Positions 31,327-38,730 of a DNA stretch of 38,730 nt are shown here, piece after piece. Position 1 is the first letter of the stretch, and each line of letters begins with the position of its first letter. Under the pieces are notes generated by a model. It had not been told where the DNA came from and searched no databases. It saw only the letters and a list, made by a program, of their open reading frames with translations. The stretch is taken from assembly GCF_014904815.1 (NCBI RefSeq), contig NZ_JACZFR010000066.1:1-38730 (forward strand), given 5' to 3'. Source of the DNA: Microbulbifer taiwanensis. Lineage in GTDB: Bacteria; Pseudomonadota; Gammaproteobacteria; Pseudomonadales; Cellvibrionaceae. The translations under genes were made by a program, and so were the position numbers.

Positions 31327-31499
31327 CAATGAAAAAGGGCCTGCTCGGAAGTTTTGGCTATCAATCTTTCAACTGGTTATTACTTTTTAATATCAATTTG
31401 ACAGGTATCGTTCGATTTGTGAACAGGACTCGGAGTTGCTCAAAGCGGATTTCGCCCCCTTTCGGTGCATGACCGACGGCATTTGCGGATCAGTCCAGG

Positions 31500-32093
31500 C
31501 TATTTTGCGCTGGGCACACCCAACAGGTGCGGGTACCTGGCCAGGGCGGTGATCGCGAGCAGGTCGTAGACGGCGTGCCAGGTCACCACGCACAGCAGGC
31601 TCTCGGTCAGCTGGTAAGTAGCGCCGAGAATCAGGCCAACCGCCAATGTGGCGACAAAATAGGTGAACGAGGCGTAGTGCAGCAGCGCAAAGGCCACTGA
31701 GGCACCGAGCAATCCCAGCAATGGCGTGCTGACCTGCGACAGCCAGGGTTGCAGGAAACCGCGGAACAGCAATTCCTCGCAGACGCCGGCGGCGAGGGAG
31801 ACCAGCGCTATCTGCAGGACGGTGTAGCGAGAAAACAGCGGGTGCAGATCGCGGCAGTGTTTGCGCAGTGTTTGCCCGACAGCCGTTTTCGAGCGGGTCA
31901 GCCAGATGGCGGTGGCATAACTCAACAGGGCGCCGAGAGTGCCGATCAAAAGCGCGGAGAATCCCGAAGCCCCCAGAACGGATACCCGGACATCGAGAAA
32001 GTATATCCCGGCCAGCGCTATCGCCAGGGTTGCCAGCTGCAGCAGCATCACCAGGCCGAAGGTATTCGGGGTTTCCACTGTGGGCTGACTCAT
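31500..32093 (-). CDS. CPBP-family intramembrane metalloprotease (Abi/CAAX type)
   Basis: This encodes 197 residues from ATG 32093. A longer frame to 32135 crosses a dispersed repeat and is not chosen. There are five or six membrane segments. AGVCEELLFRGFLQPWL carries the EExxxR motif, FALLHYASF the FxxxH motif, and VTWHAVYDLLA the third conserved HxxxN/D-like block. Together they place glutamates and histidines for metal-dependent cleavage within the membrane. CPBP proteins process prenylated proteins in eukaryotes; in bacteria they act in bacteriocin immunity, toxin handling or unknown roles. It stands alone, and nothing here points to a partner. Confidence 0.83.
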   Translation of the reverse strand: MSQPTVETPNTFGLVMLLQLATLAIALAGIYFLDVRVSVLGASGFSALLIGTLGALLSYATAIWLTRSKTAVGQTLRKHCRDLHPLFSRYTVLQIALVSLAAGVCEELLFRGFLQPWLSQVSTPLLGLLGASVAFALLHYASFTYFVATLAVGLILGATYQLTESLLCVVTWHAVYDLLAITALARYPHLLGVPSAK

Positions 32094-32113
32094 GGCCCTC
32101 TCTCCGCCAGCAG

Positions 32114-32182
32114 GCGTAGGGGGCGCCGCGTGCACGCGCGGGCGATTAACGGAAGATTCTGGTGCGCGCGGCGCACCCTACA
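32114..32182. repeat. Dispersed palindromic repeat, copy B
   Basis: GTAGGGGGCGCCGCGTGCAC and GGTGCGCGCGGCGCACCCTA are the inverted ends of this roughly 69-bp unit. It matches copies at 16718-16790 and 34143-34221 in the ends but has a different centre. Confidence 0.6.
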
Positions 32183-32207
32183 GGCGGTTTTCCATTGGCA
32201 AAGAAGT

Positions 32208-32735
32208 TTATTCAATTGAATTCCCGCTTACGTTTTTCAGCCGCGCCCTGCCGCCGCCGGATACCATCACCTCGGCCACGCCGCCGTTGCGCAGCTCGCT
32301 CTCCAGTCCCAGGGCCTTTTCCTTGGGCGCAAAGAAGGCCTCGATACCGTACCTGACCCGATAGCTGCTCCTGGAATCCCGCAGCCAGGTGCCGCTAATC
32401 CTGCCGCGCAGGAAGACGCCCTCTTCCGGTTTCTCCAGGCTGGCACCGGCCAGCCGGTGGAAACCGCGCTTATCCCGTTTCAGGGAGACATAGACCAGCT
32501 CCCCCTCGCGCAATTTCCTGTCCGCCGGAAACAGCGAGGCGTCCAGTTGGGAGAAGTTGTAGTCGAGCCGCGCATAGTTGCCGCGGAACAGTGAACGCGG
32601 ATCCACCGGTATGGTTTTCAGGCGGATTTCCTCTCCCGTCCACAGTGGCATCTGGGCGCTGATGTACATACCGATCAGTATCAGGAACTGCAATGCAATG
32701 GCCGCGAGCAGGCCAAGGGTTGTTTTCCGGTTCAT
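32208..32735 (-). CDS. GDYXXLXY-type membrane-anchored protein
   Basis: This encodes 175 residues. An N-terminal anchor or signal (TTGLLAAIALQFLILIGMY-like, about 6-26) precedes a periplasmic beta-rich domain. FRGNYARLDYNFS corresponds to the GDYxxLxY motif with Asn in place of the usual Asp. This family typically stands next to a DUF2157 membrane protein, as here: the start overlaps the upstream DUF2157 stop by 4 bp, so the two are coupled. The joint function is not known; an envelope complex is the usual guess. Confidence 0.78.
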   Translation of the reverse strand: MNRKTTLGLLAAIALQFLILIGMYISAQMPLWTGEEIRLKTIPVDPRSLFRGNYARLDYNFSQLDASLFPADRKLREGELVYVSLKRDKRGFHRLAGASLEKPEEGVFLRGRISGTWLRDSRSSYRVRYGIEAFFAPKEKALGLESELRNGGVAEVMVSGGGRARLKNVSGNSIE

Positions 32736-34048
32736 GGCGTCCCCTCCCCGGACTGGTGCTTCTTCCAGTACCTCGCCGCCCCCAGCAACAGTACCGCGAA
32801 GAGCGTGAACACCAGTGCCCCGCCCATATAGTCCCCGATCAGGTCGATATAGCGCAGCAGGGCTGTCACCAGTATCGCGGCCACACCGAGGAAAAAGTAA
32901 TGGGAAATTCCGCCGTGAATACCCCGCACTATCAGCCAGATACCGCTGCCGACCAGTGCAAAGTTCGCGGCCACCTGGAAATAGATCGCGTGCTCGTCAT
33001 TGCCGGAGATGGTCACCGCCAGCAACAGTAGCGCGAACACCACCAGCAGCAGCGTGCAGGACAGCAGCCGCCCCGCCCGGGAAGCCGGCAGCAGCGCCAG
33101 CCCGCCGAGCAGGGCTATCGCAAACCACATGGAGAATGGGTGGTTCCAGTGCGCATCCAGCAGCCCCTCCCAGGGCTCGGCGAAGCTCAGCACCAGCATC
33201 AGTAGCAGCGCAAAGCGCAGGCACCAGATCGAAATGACCGCCGCGTAGTCCTTGGCCACCGGCGACCGCTGCCTGCTCAGCCAGTGGCTGAAGGCAAACA
33301 GCAACACAAACAGGGCAACCGCCACCGCGAGGTTTTCCGCCTGCAGGTCGAACAGGAAGAACTGGTCCGCCTCACGCCAGAAGGCCGCCAGTGAATACTC
33401 GACCCAGAAGCCGGTACTGGCGAGCACCACCAGCAGCAGCACTATGCTCTGGCGCCCGCGACTGAGCACATAGACAGAGGAGAGAATAAACAGCGGCAAT
33501 AGCGCCGGATAGAAGCCGTAATTGACCTCCAGGAAAAACCAGATCAATGCCAGGATATTCGCCTGCAGCGCCAGCCAGGGGTTTTTCGTCAACAGCGCGA
33601 ATGGCAGACAGCCGAGCGCCCACCAGAAGACGCCGTCCGGCATATGCTCGCCCAGGTGGTAAATCTGCGCTATCAGGATGATGGAGGCACCGAAGAAGAG
33701 GTTGCCGAGCAGGAAGAGTCCCACCCCGGCGCTGCGGTCGCCGGCGAGATACTGGCGCAACGCAATCCCCTGGGTGGTCACCGTCAGCGCAATAAGGCCC
33801 CACATGCGCAGTGCCCGCGGTATCTCGTCCCAGTTGGCCCCCAGCAGCGTGATGATCGCCAGGCCGATAAACAGGTAGCCCAACCCCACCAGTACCTGGT
33901 AGCCGAAGGAGCGGCTCCTGGCCTGCTGGTAGTCGACGCCATAGCGATCGCAGATAAGTTCCGCCTGGGACTCGCTGATCAGCCCCTCCTCGACCCAGTC
34001 GCCGGCTTCCCGCGCCAGGTCGTTTTTCAGTAACCGTATCAATCGCAT
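32732..34048 (-). CDS. DUF2157 multi-pass membrane protein
   Basis: This encodes 438 residues from ATG 34048, preceded by AGGGGAC; the frame to 34093 adds 15 residues without a start signal. The N-terminal cytoplasmic DUF2157 motif (LAREAGDWVEEGLISESQAE, then LICDRYGVDY) is followed by about 12 hydrophobic helices, including YQVLVGLGYLFIGLAIITLL. It ends 4 bp inside the start of the GDYXXLXY gene, forming a two-gene operon. Such pairs are widespread in gammaproteobacteria without an assigned job. Inner membrane. Confidence 0.82.
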   Translation of the reverse strand: MRLIRLLKNDLAREAGDWVEEGLISESQAELICDRYGVDYQQARSRSFGYQVLVGLGYLFIGLAIITLLGANWDEIPRALRMWGLIALTVTTQGIALRQYLAGDRSAGVGLFLLGNLFFGASIILIAQIYHLGEHMPDGVFWWALGCLPFALLTKNPWLALQANILALIWFFLEVNYGFYPALLPLFILSSVYVLSRGRQSIVLLLVVLASTGFWVEYSLAAFWREADQFFLFDLQAENLAVAVALFVLLFAFSHWLSRQRSPVAKDYAAVISIWCLRFALLLMLVLSFAEPWEGLLDAHWNHPFSMWFAIALLGGLALLPASRAGRLLSCTLLLVVFALLLLAVTISGNDEHAIYFQVAANFALVGSGIWLIVRGIHGGISHYFFLGVAAILVTALLRYIDLIGDYMGGALVFTLFAVLLLGAARYWKKHQSGEGTP

Positions 34049-34142
34049 AACGTCCCCTGAATGACTGCCGGTGCTGACTGAGTAACGACGCACTGGTCAC
34101 CTGCGCGAGTATCCGCAATGGCGACGGCCGGCGCAATCCTGA

Positions 34143-34221
34143 CCGTAGGGTGCGCCGCGCGCACCAACAGGCCTGTCACCGCCACCTGGCGTGTTGATGG
34201 TGCGCATGGCGCACCCTACGG
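34143..34221. repeat. Dispersed palindromic repeat, copy C
   Basis: CCGTAGGGTGCGCCGCGCGC at the left and GCGCATGGCGCACCCTACGG at the right are near-perfect inverted arms about 79 bp end to end. It is the best preserved of the three copies and lies between the DUF2157 operon and ahpC. Confidence 0.7.
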
Positions 34222-34363
34222 CACTATGAGCAACAACAAGCTAATCAACTAAAACTATCAGAATCATTTAAATAGATTATTTTTATTAACCAGCTCTTAC
34301 TCATAGTATTACTCCCGTTCCAGACAACTTCTCAACCCAAACACAGTGAACCAGGAGCTATCC

Positions 34364-34930
34364 ATGTCCCGCTACATCGAATCCGAACTCAAGCCCTTCC
34401 AGGCCAAGGCCTACCAGGCCGGCGACTTCTTCGACATCAGCGATGCCGATGTCAGGGGCAAGTGGGCGGTGTTCTTCTTCTACCCCGCCGACTTCACCTT
34501 CGTCTGCCCCACCGAGCTGGGCGACCTGGCGGACAACTACGCCGAGTTCCAGAAACTGGGTGTCGAGATCTACTCGGTCTCCACCGACACCCACTTCACC
34601 CACAAGGCGTGGCACGACTCTTCCGAGACCATCGGCAAAATCCAGTACCCGATGATCGGCGACCCCACCGGCACCCTCACCCGCAATTTCGGCGTGATGA
34701 TCGAGGAAGAAGGCATCGCCGACCGCGGCACCTTCGTGATCGACCCGGAGGGCAAGGTGCAGATCGTCGAGATCACCGCTGGCGGTATCGGCCGCGACGC
34801 CCAGGAACTACTGCGCAAGATCAAGGCCGCCCAGTACATCGCCGCCCACCCGGGCGAAGTCTGCCCGGCCAAGTGGAAGGAAGGCGAGGAAACCCTGGCC
34901 CCGTCCCTGGACCTGGTCGGCAAGATCTAA
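34364..34930 (+). CDS. ahpC: Alkyl hydroperoxide reductase peroxiredoxin subunit
   Basis: This encodes 188 residues from ATG 34364 (CAGGAG upstream), the standard AhpC length. [18 protein letters not shown] holds the peroxidatic Cys48 in the PxxxTxxC motif. [20 protein letters not shown] holds the resolving Cys167. [20 protein letters not shown] is a typical late AhpC block. It reduces hydrogen peroxide, organic peroxides and peroxynitrite in the cytosol, using AhpF as electron donor. AhpF follows after a strong terminator, so it may have a separate promoter or rely on read-through. An OxyR site is expected upstream but not convincing by eye. Confidence 0.96.
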   Translation: MSRYIESELKPFQAKAYQAGDFFDISDADVRGKWAVFFFYPADFTFVCPTELGDLADNYAEFQKLGVEIYSVSTDTHFTHKAWHDSSETIGKIQYPMIGDPTGTLTRNFGVMIEEEGIADRGTFVIDPEGKVQIVEITAGGIGRDAQELLRKIKAAQYIAAHPGEVCPAKWKEGEETLAPSLDLVGKI

Positions 34931-35014
34931 ACCCCTGGGACCGCGGAGCTCCAGCTCCGCAAGCTGGCCACAGGCCCGCCCAACAAACCTCAACCGGGAC
35001 TGCCATCCCCATTC

Positions 35015-35040
35015 GCCCACCTTCGGGTGGGCTTTTTTTA
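35015..35040 (+). terminator. Rho-independent terminator between ahpC and ahpF
   Basis: GCCCACC, loop TTCG, GGTGGGC, then seven T's make a classic intrinsic terminator with a stable UUCG tetraloop. It lies 85 bp past ahpC and 26 bp before the ahpF start, so it attenuates expression of ahpF from the ahpC promoter. Confidence 0.9.
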
Positions 35041-35065
35041 CCCTTTTAATCGACAGGACACACCG

Positions 35066-36673
35066 ATGTTGGACGCCAACCTGAAACAGCAACTGGACAC
35101 CTACCTGCGCAATATCATCGAGCCGATCGAACTGCGTGTGTCCGGCGACAACAGCCCCAAATCCGCGGAGCTGGAACAATTGGCCGATGAAATCGCCAGC
35201 CTCTCCGACAAGATCGAAACCCACAGCGGCGCTGGCAAACGCACGCCGAGCATGGCCATCGCCCGCAGGGGCGAAGCGCCGCGCGTCAGCTTTGCCGGCA
35301 TTCCCCTGGGCCACGAGTTCACCTCCCTGGTACTCGCCCTGCTGCAGACCGGCGGCCATCCGTCCAAGGCCGACCGAGAACTGCTGGAGCAGATCCGCAA
35401 CCTCCAGGGCGAGTATCACTTCGAAACCTATATCTCGCTGTCGTGCCAGAACTGCCCGGACGTGGTGCAGGCCCTGAACTTGATGGCGACCCTGAATCCG
35501 AATATCACCCACGAGATGATCGACGGCGCCCTCTTCCAGGACGAAGTCGAACAGCGCCAGGTGATGGCGGTGCCCGCCGTCTACCTGAACGGCGAGCATT
35601 TCGCCCAGGGCCGCATGACCCTGCAGGAAATCGTCGCCAGGCTGGACACCGGCGCTGCCGAACGCGAGGCCGCATCCCTGAATGAAAGAGAAGCCTACGA
35701 TGTGCTGGTAGTGGGCGGCGGCCCGGCCGGCGCCGCTGCCGCGATTTACGCCGCGCGCAAGGGCATCCGCACCGGCCTGGTGGCCGAGCGCTTCGGCGGC
35801 CAGGTAATGGACACAGTGGGTATCGAGAACTTCATTTCAGTACCCTACACCGAGGGCCCGAAACTCGCCGCCAGCCTGGAGCAGCACGTCAAGGAATACG
35901 GGGTGGACATTATCACCGGTCAGCGCGCCGCAAACCTGGCCCACAACCAACTGCTGGACCTGGAACTGCAGAGCGGCGCCACCCTGAAAAGCCGTTCCAT
36001 AGTCCTCGCCACCGGCGCCCGCTGGAGACAACTGGGCGTACCCGGCGAGGAGGAATACAAAACCCGCGGCGTGGCCTACTGCCCCCACTGCGACGGCCCC
36101 TTCTTCAAGGGCAAGCAGGTGGCGGTGATCGGCGGCGGCAACTCCGGCATAGAGGCGGCCATCGACCTGGCGGGTATCGTCCAGCATGTCACCGTACTGG
36201 AATTCGCCGACACACTGCGCGCCGACGAAGTGCTGGTGCGCAAGGCGCGGTCGATGGACAACATCGACATCATCACCAATGCCCAGACGACAGAAATCCT
36301 CGGCGACGGCAACAAGGTGAACGGCCTGCAATACACCGACCGGGTGAGCGGCGAGAGCAAGCAACTGCAACTGCAACTGGCCGGCGTCTTCGTACAGATA
36401 GGCCTGGTGCCCAACACCGAGTTCCTGAAGGACAGCGAGGTGGAATTGAACCGCATCGGCGAGATCACCATAGACGAACGCGGAGCCACCAACCTCCCCG
36501 GCGTCTACGCCGCCGGCGATGCCACTACCGTGCCCTACAAGCAGATAGTGATCTCCATGGGTGCGGGGGCCACGGCGGCGCTGGGGGCCTTTGATTACCT
36601 GATTCGCTCGTCTGTTAGCGAGGAGGCGGGCCAGGAGAAGACTGTTCCCGAGGCGCTGGCGGCCAGCGCTTAA
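35066..36673 (+). CDS. ahpF: Alkyl hydroperoxide reductase flavoprotein subunit
   Basis: This encodes 535 residues from ATG 35066. The frame opens earlier, at a GTG inside the terminator, but that start is rejected: AGGAC at 35054-35058 serves ATG 35066. The N-terminal tandem thioredoxin-like domain carries [10 protein letters not shown] (Cys127, Cys130). FAD binding is [20 protein letters not shown]. The NADH domain has the redox pair CPHCDGPFF and [19 protein letters not shown]. The closing block [15 protein letters not shown] is as in thioredoxin reductases. It passes electrons from NADH to AhpC. All catalytic cysteines are present. The adjacent ahpC completes the system. Confidence 0.96.
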   Translation: MLDANLKQQLDTYLRNIIEPIELRVSGDNSPKSAELEQLADEIASLSDKIETHSGAGKRTPSMAIARRGEAPRVSFAGIPLGHEFTSLVLALLQTGGHPSKADRELLEQIRNLQGEYHFETYISLSCQNCPDVVQALNLMATLNPNITHEMIDGALFQDEVEQRQVMAVPAVYLNGEHFAQGRMTLQEIVARLDTGAAEREAASLNEREAYDVLVVGGGPAGAAAAIYAARKGIRTGLVAERFGGQVMDTVGIENFISVPYTEGPKLAASLEQHVKEYGVDIITGQRAANLAHNQLLDLELQSGATLKSRSIVLATGARWRQLGVPGEEEYKTRGVAYCPHCDGPFFKGKQVAVIGGGNSGIEAAIDLAGIVQHVTVLEFADTLRADEVLVRKARSMDNIDIITNAQTTEILGDGNKVNGLQYTDRVSGESKQLQLQLAGVFVQIGLVPNTEFLKDSEVELNRIGEITIDERGATNLPGVYAAGDATTVPYKQIVISMGAGATAALGAFDYLIRSSVSEEAGQEKTVPEALAASA

Positions 36674-36692
36674 TCCACCAGGAGGAACATGA

Positions 36693-36721
36693 GAGGCGGC
36701 CGGAGCAATTCCGGCTGCCTC
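36693..36721 (+). terminator. Terminator hairpin after ahpF
   Basis: GAGGCGGCCGGA, loop GCAAT, TCCGGCTGCCTC make a 12-bp stem with one G-U pair, starting 20 bp past the ahpF stop. A modest T-rich tail, TATTTATTG, follows. A likely intrinsic terminator. Confidence 0.7.
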
Positions 36722-37049
36722 TATTTATTGCCCTTCCCTCGCGGATTAAAATCTTACCTGAACACTCAATTCCCACCCGTGCCCAATCGGAAAAATGATC
36801 ATCGGGACCCTACTGCCAAATCCGGTGAAAATCCCATAAGAAATAACGCCTTGTGAGGCAGTAGGAAAATGGGGATATGAGTCACGGCGACCGTTTATCC
36901 AGAACTGGTAAATCGTACCAATTCCCCTGCAATCTTGACGCTGCGGGCGTTACAGCGCACTCTTGGTCGAATTGTCTCAAGTGAGATATGAGGCGGGGGA
37001 AAAGTGGCCCTTAGGGCTACGATACAAATGTTAGGAAACCAATTTACTG
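36722..37049. other. Gene-free region with a decayed minus-strand frame and the cassette junction
   Basis: A minus-strand open frame of 67 codons (36746-36949) without a start codon ends in WELSVQVRF, with a terminal Phe as in outer-membrane barrels. It may be a gene remnant. CCTACTGCC (36809-36817) and GGCAGTAGG (36857-36865) are inverted. At 37030, GTTAGG follows TACAAAT; it looks like the joining point of the next cassette. There is no integrase gene here. Confidence 0.35.
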
Positions 37050-37520
37050 ATGATTAATCAACCTAGTAAACCAGTCAGTCGCGTAACAACGGTGGCTCTT
37101 ACCTACTTTAGAGAAGAGTTGCAACCAGTACTATCTGAGCTACATGAACTATCAGTAAAATTATCTGGATTCAAAGTGGGATTCTTTGAATCTATAACGC
37201 GAAATAGAATACGAGACCTTGAAGCAGATTACGCAAATTTAATGAATAGATTCATGGCTACCTATAAGAAATGGTACCTCCCAGAAGAAATGTTCAATGG
37301 AACAGGTGTAGAGCTTACTACCGAAGCATACTCAGAGTATCATGGGTTGAAGTCTGCATTTACTGAGCACATTCAAGAAGGGTTTAGGCTCATATCTTTT
37401 GCAGATAGATTGGTAGGCGGAGCCAGGTCTATCGCTGATAATCGTGTGGCAATTACTGTATCAATTAGCGCAATTACGGTGTCAGTGATAATTGCTATTT
37501 TCCAAGTTGCCAGTTCCTAA
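37050..37520 (+). CDS. Cassette-encoded hypothetical protein with C-terminal membrane anchor
   Basis: This encodes 156 residues. It is mainly helical and hydrophilic (ELQPVLSELHELSVKLSGFK, RIRDLEADYANLMNRFMATY). One hydrophobic helix closes the protein (VAITVSISAITVSVIIAIFQ, about 132-152), so it is probably tail-anchored in the inner membrane. The AT-rich composition breaks from the ahpCF region. Its stop codon TAA opens an attC-like site, and GTTAGG lies 20 bp before its start, so it is a complete cassette. No family is recognised. Confidence 0.65.
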   Translation: MINQPSKPVSRVTTVALTYFREELQPVLSELHELSVKLSGFKVGFFESITRNRIRDLEADYANLMNRFMATYKKWYLPEEMFNGTGVELTTEAYSEYHGLKSAFTEHIQEGFRLISFADRLVGGARSIADNRVAITVSISAITVSVIIAIFQVASS

Positions 37521-37626
37521 CCAAGCGCTGCACGGGACGGCCAACGCTATGCACCTTTGTGCTGGTCGCTACGCTCCCATTTTCGCACAAAGGTGCATAG
37601 CATTGTCCGCCCGTGAGCGCGGCGTT
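37518..37626 (+). repeat. attC-like recombination site, right cassette block
   Basis: The stop-overlapping TAACCAAGCGCTG opens the site. Arms at 37532-37562 and 37585-37614 (GCTATGCACCTTTGTGC against GCACAAAGGTGCATAGC) are nearly perfect. The apex TGGTCGCTACGCTCCCATTTTC and the ending GAGCGCGGCGTT are almost those of the sites at 1-100 and 645-762. The core GTT at 37624-37626 adjoins a MITE insertion. Confidence 0.8.
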
Positions 37627-37792
37627 CAGGCTGTAGAAAAACTCGAGAGATTTTTGCATGAGCGAGTTTTTTGTGCGGAGAGTGTCCTGAAATACTTTTC
37701 GGCACCCAAAACAGGCTCAGAATTCACGTAGATTCGTGATTTTTTGGGCAAAATATAACCAAGTATAAGGGGCCGGAGTTTTTCTACAGCCT
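37627..37792. mobile_element. MITE-like element inserted at the attC core
   Basis: AGGCTGTAGAAAAACTC (37628-37644) and GAGTTTTTCTACAGCCT (37776-37792) are perfect 17-bp inverted repeats. CGTT stands on both sides (37623-37626 and 37793-37796), a probable 4-bp target duplication. The 131-bp inside has no coding frame. So a short non-autonomous element split the attC exactly at its GTT crossover, and the cassette joint reads GCGGCGTT before it and CGTTAGATG after it. Confidence 0.7.
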
Positions 37793-37815
37793 CGTTAGAT
37801 GAAAAAGAGATAGCC

Positions 37816-38547
37816 ATGTTGCAGGAGCTTGTTTACTCGAAATACTCAAGGCCACAGAAACTATCTGATCCTCATTCGGATTTTACGCCTGGAATGCTGA
37901 AGAATCTGCTAAAGAAGGATGACTCTGAATTTGGATGGAATGATTATTCTTGCCTTTTTGGACCCCACCTGCCGGCTGGGACATATGAAGAAGTCATGTA
38001 TTTTCTGCCGAAAGCTTTTGGGTATTTGAAGATCCATGAAGATGAAGCGTTAGACTTAGTTACGCCAATATTTGGATTTTGCTCAAAAAATATTGAACGG
38101 CTTCAAGAAGATGGCCTAGAGGAATTAGTAAAAGAACAAATCATTGAATGCCTCAATTATTGGGTAAGGAATTTCAGAATAGAACACTACGATAAACAAA
38201 TGTGTGTAAATAAAGGGTGGCGCCTGTCTCATAATGACCTTGTTCACAACACAGAGACAATATGTAAGGGGACTACCGATCTTGCAAGATTCGAAACACT
38301 GAAATCTTTGGCAATAGAATTTACACAATCTTTGGCGCATCATAATGACGACATCACAAAAGCCTCTTGGTTTATTGAGTACTCTCGCGCTCGTTTTGAT
38401 GTATACACTCCACCGGATTTGCCAGAAATACAAAAGTTATTATCCGACGAAAAATTGTTAAATGAGGCATATGCCGTAGTATGGCCTGAAGCATATGAAT
38501 ACAAGCTCACATATTGGCGTGATACCTTTAGCAAGCTTGGATTATGA
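37816..38547 (+). CDS. Cassette-encoded hypothetical cytosolic protein
   Basis: This encodes 243 residues, acidic and helical, with no signal peptide or membrane segment. Noticeable stretches are FTPGMLKNLLKKDDSEFGWN, YEEVMYFLPKAFGYLKIHED and EALDLVTPIFGFCSKN. The C-terminal part is rich in aromatic residues (EAYAVVWPEAYEYKLTYWRD). I do not recognise the family. AGAG upstream is a weak ribosome binding site for ATG 37816. It is AT-rich, same strand as its neighbour, and ended by an attC-like hairpin, so it is the second cassette of the right block. The expression promoter is not visible. Confidence 0.6.
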   Translation: MLQELVYSKYSRPQKLSDPHSDFTPGMLKNLLKKDDSEFGWNDYSCLFGPHLPAGTYEEVMYFLPKAFGYLKIHEDEALDLVTPIFGFCSKNIERLQEDGLEELVKEQIIECLNYWVRNFRIEHYDKQMCVNKGWRLSHNDLVHNTETICKGTTDLARFETLKSLAIEFTQSLAHHNDDITKASWFIEYSRARFDVYTPPDLPEIQKLLSDEKLLNEAYAVVWPEAYEYKLTYWRDTFSKLGL

Positions 38548-38550
38548 AAT

Positions 38551-38634
38551 CACCTAGTATCACATGCACTCGGACATCAAAAAGCGCCGCCCGTTCCTCG
38601 CTCTGCTTTTTGCTGCCGGTGATGTGTGGCGTTA
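38551..38634 (+). repeat. attC-like recombination site, right end
   Basis: CACATGCACTCGGACATC plus AAAAAGC (38561-38585) pairs imperfectly with GCTTTTTGCTGCCGGTGATG (from 38605), and the site ends in GTGGCGTTAAG with the GTT at 38631-38633. The apex differs from the other three long sites, so it is a different attC subtype. Confidence 0.65.
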
Positions 38635-38650
38635 AGTTTAAGACTTACCC

Positions 38651-38704
38651 ACGTTTAGTAGACACCCTGTATAGTTAGGTTTCGGCCTAACACGGAGGTG
38701 TACC
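38651..38704 (+). mobile_element. Possible insertion-sequence left end
   Basis: Directly after the cassette, TTTAGTAGACACCCTGTATA is followed by a GTTAGG/CCTAAC hairpin (38674-38691) and a strong CGGAGGTG Shine-Dalgarno (38693-38700). This compact end-RBS-ATG layout is typical of IS3-like elements. The element runs out of the window, so its identity is a guess. Confidence 0.4.
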
Positions 38705-38730
38705 ATGGGTAAGAAGAGAACTCAGGCGTA
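38705..38730 (+). CDS. Start of a gene cut by the window edge (transposase-like)
   Basis: The ATG at 38705 lies 4 nt after CGGAGGTG. Only eight full codons are visible (MGKKRTQA). The basic start and the upstream end-like sequence suggest an IS3-family OrfA, but eight residues cannot prove that. Confidence 0.35.

Larger units (their letters stand above)
31161..31499. other. Gene-free region upstream of the receptor gene
   Basis: This 339-bp gap contains the receptor leader, operators C and D and the promoter in its left half. From 31330 to 31499 I see AT-rich sequence and the 3' end region of the CPBP gene with no further gene. Confidence 0.5.

Noticed and set aside
34230..34345. Possible OxyR site upstream of ahpC (ATAGATTATTTTTAT)
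   Set aside because: Only one half-site matches the ATAG-type pattern; the paired half-site at the required spacing is poor.
36691..36858. A 55-codon frame after ahpF, preceded by AGGAGG
   Set aside because: The spacing from AGGAGG to the ATG is only 3 nt, the first codons are the terminator stem, and the translation has no protein character.
36990..37035. Possible attI site before the right cassette block
   Set aside because: TACAAATGTTAGG resembles the attI/attC joint, but there is no integrase gene next to it, so a secondary insertion point is equally likely.
1..38730. CRISPR arrays, rRNA and tRNA genes
   Set aside because: No regularly spaced direct repeats with unique spacers, no rRNA-like stretches, and no cloverleaf with a recognisable T-loop (GTTCGA-type) were seen.

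Overview
The window looks like part of the chromosome of a marine gammaproteobacterium of the Cellvibrionales type, plausibly Microbulbifer or a relative. This rests on the GC-rich coding style, a TonB receptor/LacI/MFS/GH65 sugar locus, and the family mix. The assignment is an inference; no rRNA or tRNA gene is present to settle it.

Layout. (1) 1 to about 4,000 is an AT-rich run of short, promoterless-looking, same-strand genes separated by hairpin sites that look like integron attC sites: gene cassettes with no integrase in view. They include small membrane proteins, a DinB-family protein, a frameshifted lipoprotein and a frameshifted hypothetical gene. (2) 4,069-9,819 is ordinary GC-rich chromosome: two glutathione S-transferases, a SixA-type phosphatase, a STAS-like protein, a citrate synthase family gene divergent from a LysR regulator, then two broken genes (an epimerase fragment and a LysR fragment) joined by their missing 5' ends. 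(3) 10,218-17,354 holds exported proteins of uncertain role (a duplicated-domain protein, a HExxH protein, a one-heme cytochrome-like protein), a DUF72 protein, a Rossmann protein, an unlisted 42-codon gene and an exported truncated haemoglobin. (4) 17,399-22,766: a MITE-like element, an RND efflux adaptor and pump, and an ExoD-like membrane protein. (5) 22,763-31,326 is an alpha-glucoside utilisation locus: LacI regulator, MFS transporter, GH65 phosphorylase, beta-phosphoglucomutase and TonB-dependent receptor, tied together by copies of the palindrome TTGCAATCGATTGCAA. (6) 31,500-36,673: a CPBP protease, a GDYXXLXY/DUF2157 pair, then ahpC and ahpF with terminators. (7) 37,030-38,634 returns to AT-rich cassette genes with attC-like sites, one interrupted at its crossover point by a 166-bp MITE. 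The window ends in the first codons of what may be an insertion sequence.

How the genes work together. In the sugar locus the receptor would bring an oligosaccharide across the outer membrane and the MFS protein across the inner one. The GH65 enzyme would split it with phosphate into glucose plus beta-glucose 1-phosphate, and the mutase would convert that to glucose 6-phosphate; LacI-type operators sit at the -35 of both the enzyme and receptor promoters. AhpC and AhpF form a complete NADH-driven peroxide reductase. The RND adaptor and pump lack a local outer-membrane channel.

The points most worth a second look are the cassette blocks on both sides of a 33-kb conventional segment, the MITE sitting in an attC core, the LysR/epimerase deletion scar, the A8-tract frameshift in the lipoprotein, the well-supported tiny genes, and the Asp-to-Glu change at the citrate synthase catalytic position.
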